Assembly: GCA_016214425.1 (NCBI GenBank)
Contig: JACRON010000112.1
Span: forward strand, 1 to 12,901
DNA from: Nitrospirota bacterium
GTDB lineage: Bacteria > Nitrospirota > CAKKRA01 > 9FT-COMBO-42-15
Direction of reading: 5' to 3'
Length of the DNA: 12,901 nucleotides
Made by a program: the position numbers and the translations under genes. Every line of letters begins with the position of its first letter. Within the stretch, counting starts at the first letter, position 1. A model generated the notes under the pieces. It was not told the DNA's origin. It did no database searches and saw only the letters and a list, made by a program, of their open reading frames with translations. Below, in pieces: positions 5,119 to 12,699 of the stretch.

Positions 5119-7425
5119 ATGGAATTTCTTAAAAAGGGCGGTCTTAAATCTATCCTGATAGCGATTATTGCGCTTCAGTTTGTTTTGCTTATACTTGTCT
5201 CACGCTGGAGTTTTTCAAGGATTGAGGCATATATTGAAGATGAAATAAATAGAAATCTCTCTGGGCTTATTAAAAAGGCGCTTGAAAATAATAAAAAATG
5301 GTCGCAAGGCCTTTTAGAGACCATATCAAATATCAGCTATATCCAGAATAATTTTGACGATAGAGATGAGCTCAATGACTATTCATATCCCATCCTTAAC
5401 AGATTCAGCAAAGAAGGCCTAAGCATATTAAATTACTATACGATAGACGGAAGGCTCTATTTAAAGACAGGCAATATTAAAGATATGCAGGCAGATAATA
5501 GGGAGATTGCCCTGATTGCCAACAGGGAGGATAAGGTTATATTTGGCGTTGATGAAGAAAAGGGGAAGGTCTACTCATTTATTGCCTCGCCGATTTATTC
5601 AAAGGGAAAAAAATTAGGGATTATAGAATTAGGCGTAAACACTAAACAGCTTTTGTCAGAGGTAAAGGCTATCCTTGATGCAGAGGCAGGCATAATATTG
5701 GGCAAAGATGTAATTGAGGCTACAGATGAAATGGTAAAGGAGGCTGCAGGCAGGAAAGAGATTGCTAAGGATGATAAAAAATATGAGATATATCTCTCAG
5801 AGGTAAATGAGAAGAAAAAGATAAGCCTAATTGCCCTGAAGGATGTGACCTTATTGCGAAAGACACTCTTTCGTTCAGAGATTTTTATTGCTGCCTTAGG
5901 TCTGGTTTCTGTTATTGCATTCTCTGTTGTTATTTTAAAGGTATTAAATCCGTTAGCAAATATCATAAGCGCATTAAAGGAGATGGAGAATGGCGATTTA
6001 AGAAAGGAGGTTGAGGCATCAACAATAAGGGAGCTTGCAACAGGCATTAATGGATTTATATACAGCCTCCGCACAATTATAAAGAGGATTCAGGATGTGG
6101 CTGAGTCTGTTGTTTCCGGTGCAGTGCAGATGAACACAAATACAGAGAAGCTTTCAAAGGGCGCAAAGGTGCAGGCAGAATCTACAGAGTCTACCTCTGC
6201 ATCTATCAGCCAGATGAATACCTCTATAAAGGGCGTGGCGGAATCTGCGGAGGGTTTGTCGCAGTCAGCAGATGAGTCATCTGCATCTATTTTAGAGATG
6301 ACAGCTTCTATAAATCAGATTGCCCAGAGCGCAGATTCCTTATCTAATGTAGTTGAGAACACATCATCTGCAATATCACAGATGTCTGCTTCAATAAGGC
6401 AGATTGGCGAGAATGTTGATGTTTTATCATCATCAGCAGAGGAGACAGCATCTGCTGTTAATGAGATAGCAACAACTATAAAGGGCGTTGAGGAGAATGT
6501 CAATGAGTCAACAATGCTCTCAGAAAAGGTAAAGAAGGATGCCTCTGATCTCGGTATAAAGGCTATTGAAAAGACTATAAATGGTATGAACACGATAAAA
6601 GAATCAGTTGAGGCCACAGGTGTTATTATAAACAGGCTTGGAGAGAGGTCTTTGCAGATAGGGAAAATCTTAACAGTGATAGATGATGTAAAAGACCAGA
6701 CAAACCTTCTTGCATTAAATGCAGCGATAATTGCTGCGCAGGCAGGAGAACACGGCAGGGGGTTTGCAGTTGTTGCAGATGAGATAAAGGATTTGGCAGA
6801 GCGGACATCTGCATCTACAAAAGAGATAGCCCAGATGATAGAGGCGATACAAAAGGAGGTAAATGATGCTGTATCTGCCATGAAGAATAGTTCAGAGAAT
6901 GTGCTTGAAGGGATGAATTTATCAAAGGATGCAAATAGCGCCTTGAGCAAGATACTTGACAGCGCTGATAAATCTGCCCTGATGTCAAAGGATATTGAAA
7001 GGGCGACCAAAGAGCAGTCAAGAGGACTTCATCAGGTTAATGAGGCAGTACAGAGGATAACAAATATGGTAAGGGAGATTGCGTTAGCAACACAGGAGCA
7101 GAGGAAAGGCTCTGACCAGATAATCACTTCAGTAGAGAAGATGAGGGATATATCAAGGCAGGTGCGTCAGGCGACGATAGAGCAGACTAAAGGCAGCAAG
7201 CAGATAAATGATGCTGTTGAGAATGTGAATCAGAAGGTGCATTCTATAGTAAAGGCCACTAAAGAGCAGAAGCAGGGGAGCGAGCAGATAGTTCATGCAA
7301 TAGAAAAAATCAGGGGGATAACACAGCAGAACCTTGATTCATTTACTGATATAAAGGATACTATAAATGCCCTTGTTAACCAGGCAGACCTGTTAAAGGC
7401 AGAGGTGAGGAGGTTTGTGATATAA
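5119..7425 (+). CDS. Methyl-accepting chemotaxis protein with large periplasmic Cache-like sensor (MCP2)
   Basis: The 768-residue protein starts at ATG 5119 (MEFLKKGG just before TM1). An upstream in-frame ATG at 5071 lies inside palindrome A and would add residues encoded by the repeat. Domain order: TM1 (about 11-28), periplasmic region of about 225 residues, probably a double-Cache-type sensor (30-253, with FIASPIYSKGKKLGIIELGV at 154-173), TM2 (255-275), HAMP (276-320) and signalling coiled coil (321-768). The tip is around residue 544, again with AAIIAAQAGEHGRGF. From STESTSAS (residue 355) to the C-terminus it aligns with MCP1 without gaps; both return arms are 224 residues and both end RFVI. 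Identical DNA blocks, for example around 6805-6842, point to duplication or gene conversion. It is probably co-transcribed with the rhodanese from 4545. Confidence 0.95.
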   Translation: MEFLKKGGLKSILIAIIALQFVLLILVSRWSFSRIEAYIEDEINRNLSGLIKKALENNKKWSQGLLETISNISYIQNNFDDRDELNDYSYPILNRFSKEGLSILNYYTIDGRLYLKTGNIKDMQADNREIALIANREDKVIFGVDEEKGKVYSFIASPIYSKGKKLGIIELGVNTKQLLSEVKAILDAEAGIILGKDVIEATDEMVKEAAGRKEIAKDDKKYEIYLSEVNEKKKISLIALKDVTLLRKTLFRSEIFIAALGLVSVIAFSVVILKVLNPLANIISALKEMENGDLRKEVEASTIRELATGINGFIYSLRTIIKRIQDVAESVVSGAVQMNTNTEKLSKGAKVQAESTESTSASISQMNTSIKGVAESAEGLSQSADESSASILEMTASINQIAQSADSLSNVVENTSSAISQMSASIRQIGENVDVLSSSAEETASAVNEIATTIKGVEENVNESTMLSEKVKKDASDLGIKAIEKTINGMNTIKESVEATGVIINRLGERSLQIGKILTVIDDVKDQTNLLALNAAIIAAQAGEHGRGFAVVADEIKDLAERTSASTKEIAQMIEAIQKEVNDAVSAMKNSSENVLEGMNLSKDANSALSKILDSADKSALMSKDIERATKEQSRGLHQVNEAVQRITNMVREIALATQEQRKGSDQIITSVEKMRDISRQVRQATIEQTKGSKQINDAVENVNQKVHSIVKATKEQKQGSEQIVHAIEKIRGITQQNLDSFTDIKDTINALVNQADLLKAEVRRFVI

Positions 7426-7546
7426 TACAAACGCATTAAACCCCATTACATGATAAAGTAATGTTAATTAATTTTAAAATCCCCCTCACACCTATGTATA
7501 GGTGTGAGGGGAGATTTATTTAACATAAATTAATGCGTTTGTATTA
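7423..7546. repeat. Nested inverted-repeat element between convergent genes
   Basis: 17-bp perfect inverted repeats, TAATACAAACGCATTAA (7423-7439) and its complement (7530-7546), enclose a 6-bp hairpin (CATTAC 7444-7449 / GTAATG 7458-7463) and a long hairpin (7476-7517). The outer ends are the stop codons of MCP2 (7423-7425) and rimO (complement of 7544-7546). The arms are bordered by TA, so a TA-targeting miniature element is possible, but TA is itself palindromic and proves nothing. Confidence 0.8.
7476..7517. terminator. Probable bidirectional terminator hairpin
   Basis: CCCCTCACACCTAT (7482-7495) and its exact complement (7498-7511) form 14 pairs around 2 nt. Five more pairs form below a single bulged A (7512), ending in AAA/TTT flanks on both sides. 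The U-runs are short, but position between convergent genes fits termination of both transcripts. Confidence 0.6.
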
Positions 7547-7617
7547 GATTGTCCTTCCAACAAGGTCATACTCATGCGCCTCTGTAATCTCAACATTAAC
7601 AAAATTGCCAGACTTGA

Positions 7618-7645
7618 GTAAGGGCGAACGGCTGTTCGCCCCTAC
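7618..7645. repeat. 28-bp imperfect palindrome of the GTAGGGG family inside rimO (repeat B)
   Basis: On the + strand, arm GTAAGGGCGAACGG faces CTGTTCGCCCCTAC. The arms pair apart from an A/C mismatch near one end and a non-pairing centre. On the rimO strand it is translated as VGANSRSP within the TRAM domain, between YINDVS and LKSGNFVNVEIT, where family members normally have a short turn. Confidence 0.8.
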
Positions 7646-8398
7646 ACTTACATCATTTATATATACAACACCATCTACCTCAGGGGCCTGTCCATAATAT
7701 CGGCCTTCAATTAAAAGATCACTCTCCTTGGATATTCCATCAATAAGTACATCAAAAGTCTTTCCAATTAGCTCCCTGTTCTTATTAAGCGATATCCCTG
7801 ACTGCAATCTCATTATTTTGTCCCTTCTCTGTTCTTTAATCTTCTGTGGTATCTGATTTATATATCTTGAGGCAGGGGTTCCCTCCTCTTTTGAATATGT
7901 AAAGACGCCGAGCCTCTGGAATCCTGCCTCTTTAACAAAATTATATAACCTTTTATACTGTTCCTCTGTCTCTCCTGGAAAGCCGACTATCAGGGATGTC
8001 CTTAACACGATATCCGGAATCCTTTGCAGAGCTTCTCTTCACTGGCGATAATGTCTATTAATTTAGCATCAAAATGCTCAGGGTATGTATATAGGAGGCG
8101 AAGCCATGAAAGATTTTTTATCTTAACAAGTTCTTTTAAGAGTTCAACCAGTCTCCTTTCTTTATAGATATCCATGCCATAATTTATAGTATCCTGGGCA
8201 ACGATATTTATCTCCTTCACGTCCTCTGAAATAAGCTGTTCCACCTCTCGGATTATTGCCCTCATATCCCTGCTCTTATAATTACCTCGTATTGATGGTA
8301 TTGTGCAATATGAACACCTGTTATCACAGCCCTCGGCAATCTTTACATAGGCATAGTGTTTGGGGTTTATCAGGATGCGTTGAGGGGATGCTGTAGTA

Positions 8399-8427
8399 GT
8401 AGGGGCGGGTTTCAAACCCGCCCCTAC
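8399..8427. repeat. 29-bp palindrome of the GTAGGGG family inside rimO (repeat C)
   Basis: Arm GTAGGGGCGGGTTT, one central base, then its exact reverse complement. On the rimO strand it is read as VGAGLKPAPT in the linker between the UPF0004 and radical-SAM domains. Two extra GTA triplets adjoin it at 8393-8398. I recall this decapeptide as a recurrent read-through of such repeats in related genomes, from memory and not checked. Confidence 0.85.
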
Positions 8428-8839
8428 ATTGCCTATCAGTTCCTTACATACATCAACAATCTTCTCAATGTCAGAGACCCCAACAAATGCATCAACCTCA
8501 GGCAGCTCCTTTATTAATTCCTTCTTGTATCTTTCACTCAAACAGCCTGCTACTATCAGCACTTTGCAATTTCCATTTTCTTTCAGCTTGCCTGCCTCAA
8601 TTATCCTTTCAATAGACTCCTCCTTTGCATCATTTATAAAACCGCAGGTATTAACAATAGCTATCTCTGCTTCATTCTCATTATTGGTAAGAGCAAAGCC
8701 TGCCTTTGTAAGATGGCCGAGCATAATCTCTGAATCCACCTGATTCTTGGGGCAGCCAAGACTTATTAGACCAACCTTCTTCATCAGGAATTATTTTAAC
8801 ACAATTATCCATGGATTGTAAGCCCCACAACTGCACATT

Positions 8840-8868
8840 ATTGAACAGCTCCGCACATTTTATGTCAA
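8840..8868 (-). promoter_or_regulatory. Candidate sigma-70-type promoter of rimO
   Basis: On the minus strand, TTGACA (8868-8863), 17-nt spacer and TTCAAT (8845-8840, 4 of 6). The start would be near 8833, about 50 nt before ATG 8784. The perfect -35 is good; the -10 is weak. Confidence 0.45.
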
Positions 8869-8937
8869 TTTTAAGTTTTTCTGTTTAAGACAGTTATCAC
8901 AACATTCGGTAAAGAAAGATATTTTATAAACCAGTCA

Positions 8938-8954
8938 CTGGTATGAAAATTGCT
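8938..8954 (+). promoter_or_regulatory. Sigma-54 -24/-12 promoter for the GAF-PAS-HisKA / HD-GYP operon
   Basis: CTGGTATGAAAATTGCT matches YTGGCACG-N4-TTGCW except for T in place of C at two positions of the -24 block. The essential GG (8940-8941) and GC (8952-8953) have the correct 12-bp spacing. The predicted start is near 8965, about 41 nt before ATG 9006. A 13-bp dyad ACCAGT-C-ACTGGT (8930-8942) overlaps the -24 element, and CTGT-N5-ACAG lies at 8881-8893. Confidence 0.62.
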
Positions 8955-9005
8955 TAATTAATACTTTTTAGGCATATTCATACAAGATAAATTATCATAA
9001 TAATT

Positions 9006-11201
9006 ATGAGAAATAACCATACAATTGAACAGGGCAGAAGATATATATCTGGCCTGCATAGGCTTCAGAGTCTGTGCCTTTCCATTAACAAGGAGAAACT
9101 AAAAGACGCCTTGCCAATGATTACAAAAGGGATGGCAAGGCTTATTAATGCTGAGACCGCTGCAGCCTGTATAATAGAGGGTGATAATCTGGAGTTTCTT
9201 TCAGCTTACGGCAAGCAGGCAAAGGCAATATCAATGCATAATATCAATATCAAAAATAGCGCCTGTGCATGGATATTGAAGAATAAGAGGCCGGTACTCA
9301 TAGATAATCCATTAAAAAATAAAAGAATCTTGAAGGGTTTTACTGATAATATCAGGATTGACTCATTTATTGGGGTACCTTTATTTTCTGAGAAAGGCAT
9401 CTTGGGAATTATATTTGCCTTTAACAAAAAGAATAGAGACCTCTTCACAAAACAGGATATTGATTTTCTGAATGTATTCTCAACTGTGGTATCCCCCTTG
9501 ATAGAAAATATAAGGCTAAATGAGAGGCAGAATCAGATACAAAACGAGCTCTCTGCCCTGCAATCAATTATAGATACAACACTTGCGAATAAGGACCTTG
9601 AGAACTTATTGTATTCCCTCACCCAGAAGGTTGTCAGGGCAATGGCAGCAGATGCAGGAGGGATATATCTTTTAGATGAAGCTAATAATATTTTCTTTAG
9701 AACATCTTATAATGTGCCAGAGGAGGTCCTTAAGCAGTATGAAGAAAGGATGAAAAAAGAGATAGTCAGGGAGGTGCAAAAGAGGGAAGGCCCATTTATT
9801 TCTTATGCAAAAGATAAACCTATACTTGCAAGTGAGCATATAAAGTCGTATCAGTTAATGTCCATGCTGGCTGTACCTTTGAGGGTTAAGAAGATGATAA
9901 TAGGTATACTCCATATAGATACCCTTGTACCGCATATATTCTCGCCTTATGAAATTAATCTGCTGGAGATATTATCAGAGAGGATAGCGCTGGCAATTGA
10001 GAATGCCCAGCTTTTTACTGCCCTAAATGAGGAGGTGGATGTATCTACAACACTTTTGCAGACTTCTGAACTTATAAGCAATCATACTACTGTTAATCAG
10101 TTATTAAAGCGGATTGCCAATATCATTCCCTGGCTTATTAATAGCGACTGGTGCTGCACATATCTGTGGGATGAGAAGGAGGCAGTCTTTATTCCTGATG
10201 AGATAAGCCTGACAGACGATTCTCTGGTCTCATTCTTTAGAGGATTAGTTATAAAGCCAGGTACGGTAAAGATTGCTGACAAGATATTCAGCGCAAGAAG
10301 CCCTATAGTGATTGAGGATGTGCGGAATTCAGGCCTTTTCCCGCAGGTCTATATTAATACCTTGAATGTGAAGTCTGCACTCATAACACCCTTTGTAAGC
10401 AAGGGTGATGTCATGGGATTCATGAATATAGCCTTTGCCCAGGCTGCGCATTCCTTTACAACAAAGGAGATTGCAATTGCAAAGGGCATTGCAAATCAGG
10501 TTGCAGTCGCTCTTGAAAATATAAGACTGAATGAAGAGATAAAGGAATCGGAAGAGAGATACCGGGCGCTGGTGGAGAATGCCACTGATGCGATTACGAG
10601 CATTGATTTAGACGGTGTTGTTATAAGCTGGAACAGCGCTGCTGAGAGATTGTATGGATATTCAAAAGAAGATGTGATAGGTAAAAAAATCTCCATTGTT
10701 CCAGAGGATAGGACATCTGAACTGCCCATGTTCTTTGAGAATGTAAGTAAGGGGAAAACCATCTCTAATTTTGAGACAAAGAGAAGGCATAAGGATGGAA
10801 GATTGATAGATGTAAGCCTTACCATATCGCCTATAAAGGATGAAAAAAGAGAGATAATAGGTTTTTCTGGGATTTCACGGGATATAACTGAAAAGAGACA
10901 GCTTGAAGAAAAGAGGATTCAATTAGAAAAGGAGGCAGCATTAGTAGAGCTTGCAGGCGCAGCAGCGCATGAAATCAATCAGCCCCTGACATCTATTTTA
11001 GCAAGGACAGACCTTCTAATGACAGAGATGCCAAAGGAGGAGCCGCTTTACAGATCAATAAAGGTTATATCCGATGAGGCAAAGAGGATAGCCTCTCTTG
11101 TCCAGCAGATTGGTAATATATCAAAGTATAAGACAAAATCATACATTGGAAAAGAAACGACAAAGGATATTGAAGGAGCTGCAAAAGATGATTCAAAATA
11201 A
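9006..11201 (+). CDS. Multi-GAF/PAS sensor protein with HisKA phosphoacceptor domain and no ATPase domain
   Basis: 731 residues. ATG 9006 is the first possible start after an in-frame stop at 8988; it has no clear Shine-Dalgarno and sits in an AT-rich leader. Three GAF domains are arranged in tandem (about 20-172, 185-335, 350-508; each ends in the typical LxENIRL or AIENAQL helix), then a PAS domain (515-630: ERYRALVENATDAITSIDLDG to GFSGISRDITEKR). A HisKA helix pair follows (about 640-705) with phosphoacceptor His655 in AAAHEINQPL. The protein ends about 25 residues later (YKTKSYIGKETTKDIEGAAKDDSK region) with no N, G1 or G2 box, so no HATPase_c domain exists. It cannot phosphorylate itself unless another protein supplies the kinase core. 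No transmembrane segment is seen, so it is cytosolic. It overlaps the HD-GYP gene by 14 nt and is likely driven from 8938-8954. Confidence 0.93.
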   Translation: MRNNHTIEQGRRYISGLHRLQSLCLSINKEKLKDALPMITKGMARLINAETAAACIIEGDNLEFLSAYGKQAKAISMHNINIKNSACAWILKNKRPVLIDNPLKNKRILKGFTDNIRIDSFIGVPLFSEKGILGIIFAFNKKNRDLFTKQDIDFLNVFSTVVSPLIENIRLNERQNQIQNELSALQSIIDTTLANKDLENLLYSLTQKVVRAMAADAGGIYLLDEANNIFFRTSYNVPEEVLKQYEERMKKEIVREVQKREGPFISYAKDKPILASEHIKSYQLMSMLAVPLRVKKMIIGILHIDTLVPHIFSPYEINLLEILSERIALAIENAQLFTALNEEVDVSTTLLQTSELISNHTTVNQLLKRIANIIPWLINSDWCCTYLWDEKEAVFIPDEISLTDDSLVSFFRGLVIKPGTVKIADKIFSARSPIVIEDVRNSGLFPQVYINTLNVKSALITPFVSKGDVMGFMNIAFAQAAHSFTTKEIAIAKGIANQVAVALENIRLNEEIKESEERYRALVENATDAITSIDLDGVVISWNSAAERLYGYSKEDVIGKKISIVPEDRTSELPMFFENVSKGKTISNFETKRRHKDGRLIDVSLTISPIKDEKREIIGFSGISRDITEKRQLEEKRIQLEKEAALVELAGAAAHEINQPLTSILARTDLLMTEMPKEEPLYRSIKVISDEAKRIASLVQQIGNISKYKTKSYIGKETTKDIEGAAKDDSK

Positions 11202-12699
11202 TGCCTATTTGATTAATAAAGAAAGACTCTCAGAGGAAAAGGGTGGAATTGAACGGATATTGGTTGTTGATGATGAAGAGAATATTACCGGTGTCTTATC
11301 GCTGTTCCTGAAATCAAAGGGCTATTTTGTCAGCACAGCTAAAAATGGCGAAGAGGCATTAAAGATATTAAAAGATGGGTATTATGACCTTGTTTTATCA
11401 GATATCAGGATGCCAAGAATGGATGGGCTTGCCCTGCTAAAGGAGATTAATAAATTAAAGAGCAACATTATTACAATCATGCTGACAGGTTTTGCTACAA
11501 TTGATACTGCAGTGGGTGCAATGAAATTGGGCGCCTTTGATTATGTAGTCAAGCCATTTACTATTAAAGATATTCATAATGTTGTTAAGCGGGCTGATGA
11601 AAGATATAAAGAGATGATGGAGAGCATTCAATTAAGAGAGACCACATCCCTGTATGATATGAGCGAGGCAATAAGCTCAGGCTCCAATCTCAATGAAATC
11701 TTCAGGATTGGAATAAACGCTATATCAAGGGAGGTTGATGCAGATGCCATTGCCCTTTATCTTAAGAATAAAAAAAGCAAATTATTTGAATTAAAGATAA
11801 GGGCTTTTAAGTCAAAGAATGAAGAATGGTCAAAGGGCTTTATTAAAACTATAGACGAAGACACTGTTAATAAATTCTTTAAGGGCAACAGGACAGTACT
11901 CTTGCATGGCAGGGAGATATTCAAGGCAGATATATTTATTGCAAAGGGAAATCATCTCTTTTCAATTATCTCCATTCCTTTAAAGATACATAATAAAATA
12001 ATAGGAATCTTAAACGCCTATTCCTTTAAAAAGGCACATATATTTACAGAGGGTCAGAAAAAGTCCCTGCTTATATTCAGCAACAGCATTGCTGTAGCAG
12101 TTGAGACCACAAGGCTTTATGATAATCTTCAACAGACCTTTAAGGAGACGATGCTTGGCCTTGCAGCAGCGCTTGAGGCAAGGGATAAGTATACAAATGG
12201 TCATTCCTATAAAGTCAGTGAATATGCCCAGATTATTGCTGAGGGGCTTGGACTCTCTCAGAACGAAATAAGCCTGATATGCCAGGCAGCAAAGCTTCAT
12301 GATATAGGCAAAATCGGTATTGACAATTCTGCCTTAAATAAGCCTGAAAAACTAAATAAGGATGAACATGATAAGTTTAAAGACCATATCATGATTGGAA
12401 TGCAGATTATCCAGCCCATAAGCTTTCTTTCAGAGGCCATTCCATTAATTTATTACCACCATGAGTTCTTCAACGGCTCTGGTTATCCAGAGGGGAGAAG
12501 GGGTGAGGAGATTCCGCTCGGCGCAAGGATACTGCAGGTTGCTGATGCCTTTGACGCAATGACATCTGACAGGCCATATAGAAAGGCATTATCCTACGAT
12601 GCGGCGGTATCTGAATTAAGAAGATTTTCCGGAACGCAGTTTGACCCTGAGATTACAGAGGTATTTATAAAAGAGATTGAGAAGAGAAAATCGGCATAA
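11188..12699 (+). CDS. Response regulator with GAF and HD-GYP domains, probable c-di-GMP phosphodiesterase
   Basis: The 503-residue protein starts at ATG 11188, with AAGGAG (11173-11178) 9 nt upstream; the frame is open further left but only inside the kinase gene. The receiver domain (22-137) has the acidic pair D28/D29, phosphoacceptor D72 in LVLSDIRMP, T100 and K122. A GAF domain spans about 155-310. The HD-GYP domain (about 318-495) keeps its key motifs: H339 in NGHS, HD 371-372 in HDIGKIGI, H400 in KDHIMIG, HH 424-425, GSGYP (430-434) and VADAFDAMTSDRPYR (451-465), so an active metal-dependent c-di-GMP hydrolase is expected. The usual DG before xGYP is NG. The 14-nt overlap with the HisKA protein implies coupled translation, and that protein is the obvious phosphate partner (inference). 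Confidence 0.95.
   Translation: MIQNNAYLINKERLSEEKGGIERILVVDDEENITGVLSLFLKSKGYFVSTAKNGEEALKILKDGYYDLVLSDIRMPRMDGLALLKEINKLKSNIITIMLTGFATIDTAVGAMKLGAFDYVVKPFTIKDIHNVVKRADERYKEMMESIQLRETTSLYDMSEAISSGSNLNEIFRIGINAISREVDADAIALYLKNKKSKLFELKIRAFKSKNEEWSKGFIKTIDEDTVNKFFKGNRTVLLHGREIFKADIFIAKGNHLFSIISIPLKIHNKIIGILNAYSFKKAHIFTEGQKKSLLIFSNSIAVAVETTRLYDNLQQTFKETMLGLAAALEARDKYTNGHSYKVSEYAQIIAEGLGLSQNEISLICQAAKLHDIGKIGIDNSALNKPEKLNKDEHDKFKDHIMIGMQIIQPISFLSEAIPLIYYHHEFFNGSGYPEGRRGEEIPLGARILQVADAFDAMTSDRPYRKALSYDAAVSELRRFSGTQFDPEITEVFIKEIEKRKSA

Larger units (their letters stand above)
7544..8784 (-). pseudogene. rimO: Ribosomal protein S12 (Asp) methylthiotransferase RimO, disrupted by internal deletion and frameshift
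   Basis: RimO is a radical-SAM enzyme that methylthiolates an aspartate of ribosomal protein S12. The first frame (8784-8002, 260 residues) has the N-terminal UPF0004 cysteines C11, C47 and C81, and the radical-SAM cluster CDNRCSYC (C153, C157, C160), then reads LYTYPEHFDAKLIDIIASEEKLCK before leaving the family and stopping. The second frame resumes as IPDIVLRTSLIVGFPGETEEQ and continues to a normal TRAM-domain end (YDLVGRTI). About 40 residues that normally join these parts, including the IDIPLQH region of the barrel, are missing. The total span is 2 mod 3, so the frame is lost. The break lies at 8021-8032. Two palindromic repeats are read in frame: VGAGLKPAPT (residues 120-129) in the interdomain linker and VGANSRSP in a TRAM loop. 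No clear Shine-Dalgarno precedes ATG 8784. An assembly error is the alternative to true decay. Confidence 0.9.

Noticed and set aside
8429..8743. 104-codon plus-strand ORF inside rimO
   Set aside because: It is antisense to the conserved UPF0004 domain of rimO, with no ribosome binding site or domain.
8833..8859. GCACATT direct repeats (8833-8839, 8853-8859) as upstream sites for the promoter at 8938
   Set aside because: A 7-bp match repeated once in AT-rich DNA is weak, lacks symmetry, and overlaps the likely rimO promoter.
11098..11187. TTG start extending the HD-GYP regulator 30 codons into the kinase gene
   Set aside because: The extension overlaps the HisKA coding sequence in another frame and has no family resemblance; ATG 11188 has a good ribosome binding site.
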